Assembly (NCBI GenBank): GCA_015680685.1
Contig: MNCI01015002.1
Coordinates: 1 to 64,000, forward strand
Reading direction: 5' to 3'
Source of the DNA: Gnetum montanum
Taxonomy: Eukaryota; Streptophyta; Gnetopsida; Gnetales; Gnetaceae
Length of the DNA: 64,000 nt
Both the position numbers and the translations under genes were made by a program. Of the stretch, positions 36,068 through 49,290 are shown piece after piece; positions within the stretch are counted from its first letter, which is position 1, and every line of letters starts with the position of its first letter. The notes beneath the pieces were generated by a model that saw only the letters and a program-made list of their open reading frames with translations, did not search any database and was not told the DNA's origin.

Positions 36068-36913
36068 TGATGAGCGATGAGGTACCCCTATGCTTAACCA
36101 TATGAATCACAAGCATTCATGCATGATCCAACCAAATTCCATGGATGGGACTAGTTGTGGCATCTAGATTGTTATGCTTTAATCACAATTCTCTATCTTC
36201 CCACTTGGACTAGTGGTAGCTTGTCACATATGGCTTAGTCCAAAGTAAGGCATATGATGTTGTTCCTAATTTTATGCTACTCCTAATGACAATAAAAAGG
36301 TAAGGAATGAAACTAATGGACAACAGAAAGTAAATTCTAACTAGCCTATGTGTGATGAGTGTTTTCCCTTAATCTTCCATATATGTCTTGGACTTCATAA
36401 GACTACTTCTAGGATGGCCAAGTATATGTCACTGGGTGTACCAAGCAATACACTTTTGGGTTACCAAGAATAGTAAATAGCAACAAAGGGAAACATTTAA
36501 CTAAATAAAGTAATAAATAATTAATAATTAAAAGAAATAATAATCTAAGTGGATGCTATAATGATGGGAGTAATCTCAATCTTTATTTCCAATCACATAA
36601 CATGTCCAAGTATGTCACACTTGATCAAAGGTGCCATAGGATTACAAGCATCACATTGTGGGCATGCACTAGAAATAATAGATTTTAAAGAAAAGAAAAT
36701 AAAAACTAACTAAAAATAGAAGCCCAGGTGTTATATTTATAGCCCAAAGTATATACCTTGACATTGGGTACCTGACGTTGCATCCAGGCCTCGATGTCAT
36801 GTACACAATGTCGCGGCCTCGACATCATGTACTTGACATCAAAGGAAATAGGAAATAGCGATTCATCAAATTTCAAGGTGTTGATGTCAAAATAGGAAAA
36901 TCATGACTCATCA
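36068..36913 (-). repeat. E3 5' LTR
   Basis: 846 bp, from TGATGAG to CTCATCA. TATAAATA on the minus strand at 36734-36741. U3 repeats at about 36755-36905 with fewer units than in the 3' LTR. About 60 bp near 36465 is absent relative to the 3' LTR. Aligned stretches differ at roughly one base in six or seven by eye, so the insertion is not recent. Confidence 0.85.
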
Positions 36914-36918
36914 CCACT

Positions 36919-38100
36919 ATTTTGGCTCTTTCTCTTGTTTACACCATGACCTAAAAAGATGGAATGTTCCCATAAATCGATTGTGCTTAGTCCTCATCTT
37001 CTCTTTTTTTAAAAGATACTTGATCACTAGCAAGTTCTATTGATACAGTAGGTCTTATAGAATTATCTCTTACTTTGTATAATGTAGAACCTTCTATTTT
37101 TTCCCAACTAATGGTTTCAACAATTTTCTACAAATGGCTCATAGAAGGTCTACAATCTTATTAAGCTAGTCGAGTATTAGTTAGAGTTGACCCACTAGGT
37201 CCTGCTTGCTCTTCTTCTGTTACCGGAATATTTCTTGCTAGTGTTGATCCCATTGCTTCTTGAAAGCCTATTGGATTTCCTAGTTGCTCTGTCTTTGGAG
37301 GCATTGGCTTAGACATCTCAACATAAGATGCATTCTGGACCTTGCATAAGACATCATTTGTATAACTCAAAATCCTGGCTTGCTTGCACAATCTTCTGAT
37401 AAGACAAGGAAATTTCAGTGTGGGTTTCCATGCCTTCTTGTCTTTAAACCTTCTTTGAACCTCTACAAATAATAAATGAACTAGATTTACACTGAATATC
37501 CTCATAAGGATAACACTTAATCTTGCAACATAGGTGAAAATTCTATTTAATCTCTTAGTGGAAAAGATGTGGTAGGTTCCTATCTTGAAATATATCTTTT
37601 CCTTAATAGATAATTCACTGTATTGTTTGTTTTCTTTGCTATATGCTCTCTATAGCCATAACTTCTTTGCCTCTATGTCGGATCTAGTAGAGATCTATGC
37701 AATATTTTCTCCAACATTAGGGATGTTAAGTGTCTTTGCCTCAATTTATCTATTTAATATTCCTTTAATTTCCAATTCAACCTGAAACATTTATTCTCAC
37801 CAACATCACATTCATAGGTAGGATCCTAAATTCCATCATGAAAGCAAAGAAAAGGTGAATTCGTAAAAGAATCCATCATAGTATATTCATTATCCTTCAA
37901 CTATTCTCTAGTTACTATGCCCACATGCATCCCACCAGCCATGGATGCACCATCTATCTTTTGATGCTTGCATTCACAATCATGCCTAAGAATTTTGAAT
38001 TTGAATAGGAATACTATTACATGCTCAATCTTAACACTAGCAATGACATCTACTCAGACTATTTCAATCGTAATCTTTTTTATTTTCAAAAGGTTGCTTT
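36919..38100 (-). pseudogene. B1 ORF-B, N-terminal and middle part
   Basis: The piece at 37161-37505 contains RRFKDKKAWKPTLKFPCLIR then RLCKQARILSYTNDV, matching KFKEKRGWKPTLPFPCLIRK of E4 ORF-B (52800-52870). Upstream, IFTYVARLSVIL matches ISTYVARESAIL of E4. The FPxLIxxLC signature resembles what I recall of the putative plant transposon protein domain; this assignment is tentative. The protein is not gag, RT or integrase. Confidence 0.55.
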
Positions 38101-38555
38101 CCAATTTTTAGCGTAAGGTGAGACGTTTTTTGGATCTCACTTTTCGTAAGTATTTAGAAAGAAAGAAAATGTGCTTAGCAATAGCTTTTCTATAATAATG
38201 TGCACCACCATATAGTTATCCATCCAAATCTCTTTTTCTTATGTTGTTATATTGCCAGTGCATGGAACAACATCATGATTACATGTTTATGGATCTCCAT
38301 GAATGGTAAGAATTCTATTGCCCACTACACATCTTGTGTGAATATGGATTGATGAATTTTCAAATTTGGTACAAATTTTGTAAATTTGGTATGGTAGGAA
38401 TAGGTCCTTTTCTATAGATTATTTGTAGGGTTGATCATGCAGGCTTTACAACTTAACAGGTGTATCCATTATTTGGTGGCAATGATATACCAAAGGTACC
38501 CACGTTGAAATTAGGAGTTCTCAAGCACAATGACAATTATGAACTTACCAAAGGA

Positions 38556-39281
38556 GGAATTTTTTGTCAATAGAGTTGTCAAAATCTTGCAGTTTTATTC
38601 TATAGTCTTAGAGAATAATCAGTGATTAGCTATAATTTGGATCTAAGTTAGTTGTAAAATGTCTTATTTGAGTGACAATGCACTTAAACACATTTCATGA
38701 ATGGCAATAAGATCAAGATTGATCCTTATTCATTGTAGCACTTTAACTTACATAAAATTTACTTTTAATGCAATTTATATTCCATGTACTTAGTTAATGT
38801 TTACATTTCCATGCATATTAATCAATTTTTAAAATGAGCATAACCAATTTCAAGCATAAACATGTATTTGCTTGGTAATTTCAATAGCATTATTGCTTGG
38901 ATCACCCAATAGTATAGTGCTTGGTAATCCCAATAGTGGATATGTGGCTTCATGACATGTACAGCAAGCTAGAAATGAACACTCATCACCCATAAGCTAG
39001 TTTAGACTTTAATTTCTATTTTTAATTAGTTTAAATAATTGATTTCTTTATTATCATTAGGAGTAGATAAGGCTAAAATAACATCAAGAATCATATGCCT
39101 CACTCTAGAGTAAACCATACATGACAATGCTACCACTAGTTCAAGTGGGAAGATAATGAACTATGATTAAGGCATAACAATATAGATGCCACAACTAGTT
39201 CCATCCATGAAATTTAACCAAATAATGCATGAACGCTTGTGATTCATATAGTTGGGTGTATGGGGTACTCGCCACTCATCA
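38556..39281 (+). repeat. E5 LTR, 5'-truncated
   Basis: Right edge CTCATCA at 39275-39281, directly before the PBS. Matches the reverse complement of 41005-41740 closely. The U3 repeat region is missing, consistent with truncation at 38556. Confidence 0.75.
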
Positions 39282-39413
39282 TTGGCACCATTACTGGAGA
39301 AGGTGCTAGTTATCTAAATTAGTTATATTATAAATGATTGATGTACAGGTATTAATGATTAATCTCTATAAAAATATTAATATTTTAAATTAAACACATT
39401 ATTGAATAAAAGC

Positions 39414-40757
39414 ATGTCTTCTTCACATAGGACCAATAATGCATCGTATGATGAAAACACTCATAAGAAAAATGGTAGGTTCTATATTGAAGAGAATTGG
39501 AGTGAAGAACCTCAAGTAGGGGCTTCATATGCTAATTTCCACCCTTACTACATGCAAAGACTATATTCAAATAGTACAAATAATCCTAGAGGAGATGAAG
39601 AAAGTCCTACAACAAGGAGGACCTCAAGGCCTAGGATCTCCTCTAAACCTAGAAAAGATAAATCAAGGGACCATGGGAAGAACTATAGGAGCCATGGCAA
39701 TTCTCACAGTTTTCATCTTCCTCTTCCTCTTCAACATCTAGTTCTAATGAATATGAACATAGGTATAGAGATAGAGCTTTACTATGGGATGAAGATAAAG
39801 ATAGAAATCAAACCAAAGGACAAGATCAAAAACATCAAAATGAGCATAGACAAGATCAATGGAATTAGATAAATGGAAACAGAGATGATCACCATGACAT
39901 GTCTAATGCTAATGAACCCTTGTTGGCTACCAGGGCATAACACATATTAGGGAGGTCGTTCAAATACCACAAAGGCCTCAAAGAAAAAATTGCATCAAAC
40001 AACTTGATATGGACAACATTTCTAAATTTAGTGGAGGTTATGATTCTAATCCACAAAATCACTTAAAAGCCTTCCATGATACCTGCACCTTGCAAAATAT
40101 TGAATGTAAGTGGAAAACTCTTAAGCTCTTCCCTAGGATACTAATAGATGAAGCTGGAAGTTGGTATAGATCATTGGAACCAAATTCCATTCATTGGTGG
40201 TCCACAATGCTAGAACTCTTCAATGAAAAATACCAAACCTATGTAAGAGTATCCAACTTGAAAAAGCAAATCCAAGGGTGAAAGTAAGAAAGTCATGAAT
40301 CCTTGGATGTGGCCTTGGCTAGATAGCATTCTATACTACATAGATGTCCAAGCCATGATATCTCTCAAAAAGAGTAACTTTTCCACATTATAGATGGGCT
40401 TCCTAATTAAACAAGGGATACCCTTGGGAATTATGTCCAAGGATAGTTATATGAATTGAAAGTCCATCAAATACAAAGGCTAATTAAACAAGTGGCAAAA
40501 GGAGAAGGAGATCTATGAAATGAGTGAATGTAGGAATATAACTACAATCCAACTCTTCAAAAGAAGAGGGTCCATATCTATGAGAAGGAAAAAGAGATAG
40601 CTCTTGATGAGGTGATTTCACAACAAACCTTGCCAATATAAAAGTCTATTAATGAGCTTGAAGTACGGATAGATAAAATGTGGGATTTGATGAACAAAAA
40701 AGTTAAGACTCAAGTGAAAGTCATAAAGGATAGATAAAATGTGAATTTGATGAGCAT
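39414..40757 (+). pseudogene. gag: E5 gag, truncated
   Basis: MSSSHRTNNASYDENT at 39414, then a serine- and arginine-rich region (PRISSKPRKDKSRD). A frameshift falls near 39740. The gag core at 40009-40281 is well preserved: MDNISKFSGGYDSNPQNHLK, AFHDTCTLQNIECKW, WYRSLEP, LELFNEKYQTYVRVSNL. Beyond 40281 several stops follow, and the reading ends at the inverted junction. Two 25-bp-scale copies of GATAGATAAAATGTG lie at 40669 and 40729. Confidence 0.75.
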
Positions 40758-41975
40758 ACGAAACCCTTGCTTGATGTTGGTCACTCTAATTCTCTTCAAT
40801 ATAGAACCTATTATTCTTCCTATGAGTGTTTTCATCATATGATGCATTATTAGTCCTATGTGAAGAAGACATTTTTTTCTTTCATAATGTATGTGATTTA
40901 AAATATTAATATTTCTAGAGAAATAAATCATTAATACCTTTACAATGATTGTTTATAATATAACTAATCTACATAACTAGCATCGTCCCTAAAAACGACG
41001 TCAATGATGAGTAGCAAGTACCCCTACACCCAACCATATGAATCACATGCATTCACAAAAAATGTAGTCAAGTTCCATGGATGGAACTAGTTGTGGCATC
41101 TAGATCATTATTCCTTGATCATAGTTCATTGTCTTCTCACTTGGACTAGTGGTAGCTTTGTCACGTATGGTTTAGTAAGAGTGAGGCATATGATTCTTGA
41201 TGTTGTTTCAGTCTTATGCTACTCCTAATGATAATAAAGAAAGTAACTATTTAAACTAATTAAAAATGAAAAGTAAAGTTTAAACTAGCCTAAGGGTGAT
41301 GAGTGTTCATTCCAAACTTGACATACACATCTTGAACCCACATATCCACTACTAGAATTACCAAGCGCTATGCTACTGGGTGAATCAAGCAATAACATTG
41401 CTAGGATTACCAAGTAAATACATGTTTATGCTCAAAACAAGTCATGCTTATTTCACCAATTGATTAATATGCATGGAAACATAAATATTCACTAAGTACA
41501 TAGAATATAAATTATATTAAAAGTAAATTTATTCTAAGTCAAAGTGTTGCAATGAATAAGAATAAATCTAAATCTTATTGTCATTCATGGAATGTGTCCA
41601 AGTGCATTGCCACTTGAATAAGATGTTGTACAATGAACTCAAATCCACAATATGGGCACTCACTAACTATTATTTAAGACTACAAATAAACCTGCAAGAT
41701 TTTAGCTACTCTATTGATAAAAGAATGTCAATACATGGTTGGAGCATGCATATTTATACGTGAAAACAAACACTATGTCAATGGGTATGTGTCAACATGT
41801 CATTACATGCATTGATGGGATCACGTCGATGGGTATGCATCAATGCAACTATGTCGATGTGGCTGAATTAACATGGCTACATCAAGGTAACTACGTTGAG
41901 GTAGCTACATCGAAGTGGTTACGTTGAAGCAACTACAGCAACATGAAACCATCAATGCAACCAACTTATGCTTCA
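40758..41975 (-). mobile_element. E6: truncated minus-strand family E element (gag start, PBS, LTR)
   Basis: Gag N-terminus ATG at 40872 on the minus strand, nearly the same as E5 (MSSSHRTNNASYDENTHRKN). The PBS TTGACGTCGTTTTTAGGGAC is at about 40985-41004. LTR 41005 to about 41975, including a long U3 repeat zone at 41765-41975 with units such as CTACGTTGAGGTAG. Only the first hundred or so bases of gag remain before the junction with E5. Confidence 0.75.
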
Positions 41976-44900
41976 TTAACTAGTGGCTAAAATTATGACA
42001 TCCAATTTCCAAATGTCATGGAAAATGATAAATATACATAACATTTGACATCATATGTAATGAACATGATAGGAAAAATATAGAAGAAAATGAAAAAAAA
42101 ACTTTATTAATGTGAAAATATTATATCTAGGTCATTCTCTGAGGGTACCTTGGAATTATCTCTTTTTAGCATCTATCTCTTAAAGACGATCTTGCACTAC
42201 CACCATATTTAGTTATATACCCAAACAAAAGGTATGGTTAGTTAGCTTCTTGTCCTACTTTACCTAGCACAAATTACTCATCTCTTTACTAGCTCTGCAA
42301 TTCCATGATGCTATAACCTCTAATTCCCATGTATAAATTCCTCACTCCAAAACCCTAAAACATGCTCATTATTAAAATATGTCCTCTTAGGTCTTATTAC
42401 AAATCGCTCTTTTAAGTCTTGTTAAAATAACTACATCATTTATTACAAAGCTATATAATCTTTGTTGCAAAATGACTTCATTTAAAATGGTTATGAAAAT
42501 GATGTAGAAACATGATGGGTGAACTATATTTATAAGCAATAAAGCTATGTGGATGTATCAGATCAACTAAGTAGAATCAACTAAACCATGACAAATTATA
42601 GTTTTAATATTTATCACTAAGTAATACTATCATAAAATGAAGCAATTATTAAATTAAATTAGCATTATTTATTAACTTTATTATGATGATCTTTCAAAGA
42701 CCAATGAACTCTATATGGATAAGGATGCAAAAATATCTTGAGAATAATCTTTGACATTTTATTAATATTATTATCAACAATGAAATAACTATAATCTATG
42801 TTATTTAGAAGTGCTTTTACTTCTAAACAAAAGCATCTTTAAATGACTTTTGAAAATTTATAATTTTACAATATTTCATATAAAAATTGGTATTTACATT
42901 ACTTTTAAACATTTATTCAATCATAATTGCAGTATATTAACATTAACACAACATAGTAACATTATTTTTTATTTAAAAATTTTAATTATTTTACTTTATT
43001 TTCTTCATTTTTAGAACATTGAAAGTATTAAATAAATTTCAAAGTATGAGACTTTGTCATCTCTTTTTAGTTTTTTCTATTGACCACATATTATACTTTA
43101 ATTATAATTAGTAAAGCAACAAGTAGATCCCAACTTGTGGGAATGACACTTATAATTTACCTATATGCCATAAAATCTAATGATTGAATTGTGACTTATG
43201 GTATCCATAAAAAACTTTATAAATTCAAAAATTCAAGTACGAAACTAGCTAGAGCTATTAAAGAATAATTCATTTCTTTCTTAATACACATTCAAATTGT
43301 TTTTAATTTTGTGAAATGATTTTGTTATTTAAAAATAGAAATTGATTAATACTTCAATTTTTTTAGGTAATTCTTTAATTGGTTATTTTAATGGTTTTAT
43401 TTAGGTGATGCTATAATGGTAGTTAAAATCATGTTAGAGAAATAGAGAGTAATGAGTAAAAAGGAATGAATGTTTTCTAATGTTTTAGTGACACAACTGC
43501 AATAGAAATGTATAGACTTGGCTTTGAGGCTAATCTATATTGATGGGTTTTTCTAATGACTTTTCTTATGTTGTTAGGACCATAATGCATCATATCTATC
43601 TTTATATAGATTATTTTAAAATAAGATGATATTTGAACTTTCTATTTGATAATTTAGTCTTAAATAAAAACATGGTTAATGCTAAGAGATAAAAAATTCC
43701 ATATCATCTCAAATAATAGTAATATTCTAATTTTTTAGAACAAAAGACTTATAAGGTATAGTTTGTAGACTTGTATATTATTATTTTGCAAATTATTTAT
43801 CAAATATCAATAAAAATATTTTTACTCAAATATTCTTTTTATTCTCATGAAAATTTTTAAATTTTTTGTAATTTTTTAAGAAAAAAAATTTCATTTTCAC
43901 TTATCATTAAATATAAAGTTAAGAAAGTTTAGTTATTATGAGGAAATGACATTTTTAAAACATATTTTTTTATAAATTTTTTTAATGGATATTTGCTAAA
44001 GGTCATCAAGAAATAAAGCATATATAATAGCTACACATGCTAAGTTAATAATTTAATATGGATTACATTATACTTTTAAAAAAGTAAAAACAATCTCACT
44101 TTAGCTTCATTATTTCTAGTGTTTCTACCTTTGATTCATCATTGTCATGTACCAAGTAGGTTGGCATGTGTCTCAATATATCATATAGAATGAAACCTAT
44201 GACTCTATTCTCTAATGAAATTAGCTATGCCTCACTCATGTTGTTTTTACTTTTAATTATTTTATATTAAATACTATGTTAGAAATCTTTTATAATCATC
44301 AAGCATGAAAAAATAATTTCATTGGTGTAATAAATAAGTTAATTTGCTAATTTTAGTTACAAAATAAAAACATAAACTAAGAAGTAATTAGTTAATATTT
44401 CATATTCAAATCACTTTTTATTACATGGTAGAGCATTATGTCATTGAAGATGTGATTGTCTGCATGATTTAAATGTTTCATTATTATTATAAAGTGAGCA
44501 CCAATTATAATAATGAACTCTGAATAAATGTTTGAATATGAAATATTAACTAATTATACCAATTATTCTTACTATGGCACCAATTATAATAATGTTGCTA
44601 CTCATTTATTCAAACTTTGTAAGAAGATCAAGCTCTTATTCAGTTCTTATTATGTATCACTACAAGGAAACTAATTTTTATTCTTTAGTTCTTTATCCAA
44701 ACTATTTTACTTGGCCTAAGAAGAGATTCACTCCACTTGTTTGAGGCTTTAGTAAGGAAGGTTTCCATTGACCATGGGTAAGCACAAGAAAGATTCACAC
44801 TTATGTATCTACACATCATATGACTTATATACCAGATCTAGCTATGAATGTGAATGGGGCCATTGGATTTAATTCTATATGTTTGGGGATTAAATCTCAT

Positions 44901-45980
44901 ACCATGAAATCATGTTTTAAACTACCACATATTTCTTAATGTAGCCATTCTAGATTTTGCAAAGTACTATGTTATATGTTTATCACAAGAAGGATTTCAC
45001 CTACATTAATTTTGATTGAATGATTGGGTTTGGATGAAAACCCACTAGACTCGTAGAGGTATTCAAAATGTTTTTAATTTAAATTTATGCAAGGGTTCTT
45101 TATATTTCTTAACTTAAAATAAAGGACTTAATATAGAGGAATGAACAAATAATGTGATAAAGAATACTTCATTGCTGTTCCAAGACACTTTTCTAGTTTT
45201 ACACAAATGGAAATAATATTATAATCCTAATAAAGCTTTAAAAAGTATATTTCTAATTTAGATTGAGTTTTCCATTTTGTCTATGATTTTTTGTTTGACT
45301 CTAATCACAAATTTCTTGTGTGATCACCAAAGTATTATTTTTAGACAAACATAGTAGTTTTTGTGCTCAACAAACTTGAAGGATTTGTGTAAAACTAGAC
45401 TTATGTAAAGAAAATCCATTTTCTATTAAGATAGCTAGCATATAGAGTAAAGATATTGGAATAAAAAATTTCTTATATTATCCTTCCTAATGCATGTTTT
45501 TGTTAGCATGAGCCATCTGACAAAGATTTTAACTATTCCAAACTAATCACCAAAATAGTTGCTAAATATAAACTAATAAAATAAATTAAGGAAACAAAAG
45601 TGAATTTAGAAACTTTTTGAAAAAAGGATTAAGAATTATTCAAATCAACTCTCAAAAAAGCAAGTAAATCCTCAAGAAGATGAATGAAAAGAAGTAAGGC
45701 ATCATCAAAAGAATAAAAAAGATACTACCTCCAAATTTTTCTATCCAAGTAGCATCTCAAGTTTCAAAGAATGATATAATGATTTGAGGAGTTTCTTATA
45801 CTTATAAGAATGAGAATAACACATTATATTTAACACTCCTCTACCATAAAAACACATGAACTCTGAGAATATTACTTGATAAATCCATTAGTCTATTATT
45901 TCCAATTTTGAATAAGTTAATTTTGTTTATTTTTCAATGCATATTAAAGAAGGAACCAAGTTGAGTATTTCACCCTCATC
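41976..45980. other. AT-rich interval with a 26-bp inverted repeat
   Basis: No frame longer than about 60 aa and no recognisable TE domain. Apart from the inverted repeat at 44385-44556 and an 18-bp direct repeat (44498-44515 and 44577-44594) I see nothing specific. Part of the right end could belong to the LINE's ORF1 or 5' UTR. Confidence 0.5.
44385..44556. repeat. 26-bp perfect inverted repeat, MITE-like
   Basis: Arms 44385-44410 and 44531-44556 (TAATTAGTTAATATTTCATA and six more bases, with exact reverse complement), 120 bp apart. The second arm overlaps the gap between two GCACCAATTATAATAATG direct repeats. Could be a small hairpin element; a chance match in AT-rich DNA is unlikely at 26 bp, but no target duplication was identified. 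Confidence 0.6.
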
Positions 45981-48900
45981 AAGTTTATCTCTTGGAATGT
46001 TTGGGGACTATTACAATCTAGACAATAAGTAATTATTAAATATTATTATCAAAACTCTAATTTTTTGTCTCTTCAAAAGGTTAAAATAGGTGGTTTTAAT
46101 TTAACATAAGCAATTAATTTTTTTATGTCTAGAGAAAGGTACTTTTTAAAAAATCATGAAGTTCTAAGAGATGGTGCTTTTATTTGTATTACTAACAAAT
46201 ATTCTACTTGCATCATTGATTCTAGTTCTATTTGAGTAACCAAAGTTGTATGGTTCCCTTAAAAGGTTATAGTTTAATTTTAAGAAGGTTTCAATATGTT
46301 AGAAAATAACTCTAATAAAATAGAATAATACTTTTATTTTTCAATAAGAAGAATGGAAATCTTGACCTTCTCTTAGGATCATGTTTGAATGTTGAGATCC
46401 TAATGTTGGTGGAAATCATAGAGATTTAGGTTGGTTTACTTAGTCTAACTATAAAGTTGGCTGGCAAAAAATATTTCATAGATTAGATAGAGATTATCTT
46501 TCTGGTTGGCCCAATTTATGCTGTGAGTCTCACCACAGTTAATCTATTTGAGCACATCTTAAATGCACTCTTTCAAGTCACCTACTTATCAATTCTTAAT
46601 TCAACAAATAATCCATGTGAATCTTTCCTTTATGCTTTTTTTTTTTTTTTGGTGCTAATACTAGTTTTTTAACTTAGAAAAATTTTCATAGGTCCCTTCA
46701 ATATATTTGAAACTTGGTTTCAAGTCAATAAATTCTAATCTCTTCATTAAATATCTAGAAATTGCTAATATTCATATTCTAAGGTTTTTAAGGCATTTTA
46801 GTGAATGCTTAACTAAATTGTAGAATTGTTACTCCTTAAATGAGAAAAAAAATTATTAACTTATAGAATATTTATTTTATACCCCTCATGATAAAAGATT
46901 TTACTAGTAACTCATGAGCTTTCAATAGTGCCAAAAGAGTTTTGAAAGCTACAAGACACAAGGTGATTTACTTAAGCATCATTTATCTTCATTAAAGGAG
47001 ATACAACTTCCAAATAATTCTTCAAGTTTTTATAAGTATCTAAAATGAGTTATCAAATTAATGAAACTCATATTAATGGTAAGATTCTCTCTACTTATAT
47101 GAATATTTTTAATGCTTTCCTTGATAATGATTTAGATGTGTTTACTTCATAAGGTATTGATAAAGAAGCTTTAGACTTTTGTATATCTGTGACTATCCCT
47201 TGTTCTTATTCTATTTTGGATAGGATACCTTTTTTATTAAAACCAAGTAATGATAGTTTAAATATTTTCTTTCATTTTATTCACATTTATTGTAAAGCCT
47301 CTAGTTCTCCTATTCACTAGAACAAAACTCATGCTATGAGATCCAAGATTAGAGATAGTCCTTTTAAGATTTCTAATTTTCCTTAGAGCTAGGTTCAACC
47401 TTATGAGTTTGTTACTCTACTAGGAATTCATTTTTATGTCTTAGCTTTTTGCCAATCATTTTTGGAAGAAATTGTTTCATAAAGTTATCAAAAAATCATT
47501 AAGTAGGTTGTTAACCATTGTTTTTAGTAGGTGGAATTATTGTTGCTTCTAGAATATTTTTGTCTACTCATGTTTATGGTTCTTTATTTATGGCTCCTTT
47601 TAAAAGATCATATGACTATTTAGAATATATTCTTAAATATTTCTTTTTTCCTTCCCATTTTTTGGAAATAATGATACTCTTCATTACTTTCCTTTACTTA
47701 ATTGAAAATTTTGTACTCTTGAATAAAAGGCTAATGATTTGGAGTTTTCTTTAGATTATTATTAAGAAATATTTCTTGCTACCAAATGGATTTTAAGAAA
47801 TTTACAAGGTGATGAAAGTTGGAAATTACTTATTAACATGAGATAAAATCTTTTTTTGTTAGCTATTTTAAAAATTTGGTTTAATACTCGATGTAAAAAT
47901 TATACTAATAATTTTGGCAAAATTAAAATTAGAGGATTAGTTATGCTTCAACACATTTGGATAGCTTCAAAACAAATATATTATAATTTATGATAATAAC
48001 ATTCATGCAATTCCACTAAATGGATGTTTATCTAATGGGCTTCCTCTTGTGGAAATATTTGTACTTTAGGTGCATATGGTTCTCAATTGAAAAGGATTAA
48101 ATTTAATCATAAATAATTTTTCATATTATAAATTTGTTTCTAATATAACCCCTCTTGTACTATTAGAATGGGAAGAATTCCAAGCTAAATTCAATTCAAA
48201 TAAAGTAGATAAGGGCTCTTTTAAGATTCTTAATAATAAGTGTTTAGCATTTTTCTTAGTATCATCTTCTTAATATTCATCTTATTTTTGGAATAATTGA
48301 ATTTAACTTGATGACATTAAAATGATTTATTTTTCTATTGAAGAATATCAATAATGAATTAACAAAGAGAAATATTTTTTAATATCCTTAATCATAGATG
48401 AAACACTCAAAATATTAAAAATGATTAGATATAAAGGTTTAAGAACTTATGGAAACTTGGGGTTGAGCAAAAAGTACAATTTTTTGCTTAGTCTTTATTA
48501 TATAGAGGTCTTTCTATTAGTTGTTAGTTGTAGCTTCTTAGTTTTTGATAATCCAATTTGTTTAGTTTGCTCTCATGAAGACTTTATTAAACATGTTTCT
48601 ATTTATTGTTCTTTCTCTTAACAAGCTTGGCAATGTTATTTTTACTTCCTTAATTTAGTTCCTTAATTTCAAAAATTCTAGAATTCCTTTACTTATGTTA
48701 TTTTTAAGGATAATAAATAATGACATTTTAAATATTTTTTTAATATGCTTGGGCTTGACATCCTATTTTGCATTTGAAAGCATAAATGTTATGTGATTAA
48801 CACAAGATATTCTATAGTGTAGAGCTTTAAGTTTGAAATGAAGCAGAATTTTTATATAAACTTTTTGCTTTAGATTTATAATATGAGAAGGAAGTACCCT

Positions 48901-49290
48901 ATATATATTAATTTTTTTTATTCATTATATGCATGAAATGATGCTTCATGATTGATTCCTTAATTTCTTTTGAAAGATATATGCTTTTTGAATCATTTAT
49001 GATTTAGACTACATTTTTGGTTTAATCTATAGGAAGCAGCTTAGTGAAAGTGAAAATCTGAAAAGGCAATATTGACAAATGATAAGGCTTAATCATCTTC
49101 CCACCCTAAAAAGAAGGTTTCTTAGGATTGACTGGAAGGGTGAAAATTAGTACTAGAACCCTTGAAATTGTTAAGCCTTGCCCTTCTCTTTTGTTTCTTT
49201 TATTGGTATTTTGAAGTTATGATGTAATGTGCTTTATGTCTTGGTTCTTTTGGTCATGAACCCCACACTTACACCTCCCTACACACCCCA
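45981..49290 (+). pseudogene. L1-type LINE ORF2 remnant (endonuclease and zf-RVT ends)
   Basis: At 45981 the plus strand reads KFISWNVWGLLQSRQ, the start of an L1-type AP endonuclease. Near 46074 SLQKVK stands where families have LQETK. 46428-46560 reads as the WSN and RLDRDYLSGWP region, and 46900-47090 as the linker before RT. Near 47400 VTLLGIHFYVLA corresponds to the post-RT YLGVPL motif. 48452-48660 resembles the zinc-binding zf-RVT domain: PICLVCSHEDFIKHV, then HxxxxC-like spacing. The stretch between the pre-RT part (about 47200) and YLGVPL-like motif (47400) is far too short for an RT palm, so the RT core appears deleted. The end is near an A-run at 49279-49291. Many stops and frameshifts. 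Confidence 0.65.

Larger units (their letters stand above)
30528..36913 (-). mobile_element. E3: full-length gag-only LTR retrotransposon with perfect target duplication
   Basis: 6,386 bp with both LTRs and flanked by CCACT at 30523-30527 and 36914-36918. Order on the minus strand: 5' LTR 36068-36913, PBS, gag from 35940 to about 33480, noncoding spacer 31518-33480, PPT, 3' LTR 30528-31507. There is no pol and no ORF-B. This layout matches non-autonomous gag-only elements described in plants as TR-GAG. It lies inside B1 ORF-B. Confidence 0.85.
28960..38555 (-). mobile_element. B1: family E element with ORF-B, split by E3, 5' part missing
   Basis: Minus-strand internal sequence starting at the PPT side (28960). 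ORF-B is found at about 29200-30527 and again at 36919 to about 38100; the gap is exactly E3 plus its target duplication. No gag, PBS or 5' LTR of B1 is seen on the right before the plus-strand LTR of E5, so that end is deleted. 38100-38555 holds nothing I can assign. Confidence 0.65.
38556..40757 (+). mobile_element. E5: truncated plus-strand family E element (LTR, PBS, gag)
   Basis: The 5' LTR is cut at its left end (38556-39281), followed by PBS TTGGCACCATTACTGGAGA (39282-39300) and gag from 39414. It ends inside gag at about 40757, where an inverted family E fragment (E6) begins. It is the only family E copy on the plus strand in the window. Confidence 0.75.

Noticed and set aside
47518-48621. 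Hydrophobic frames that look like membrane proteins
   Set aside because: They are T-rich readings of the LINE remnant; the correct frames give post-RT and zf-RVT motifs.
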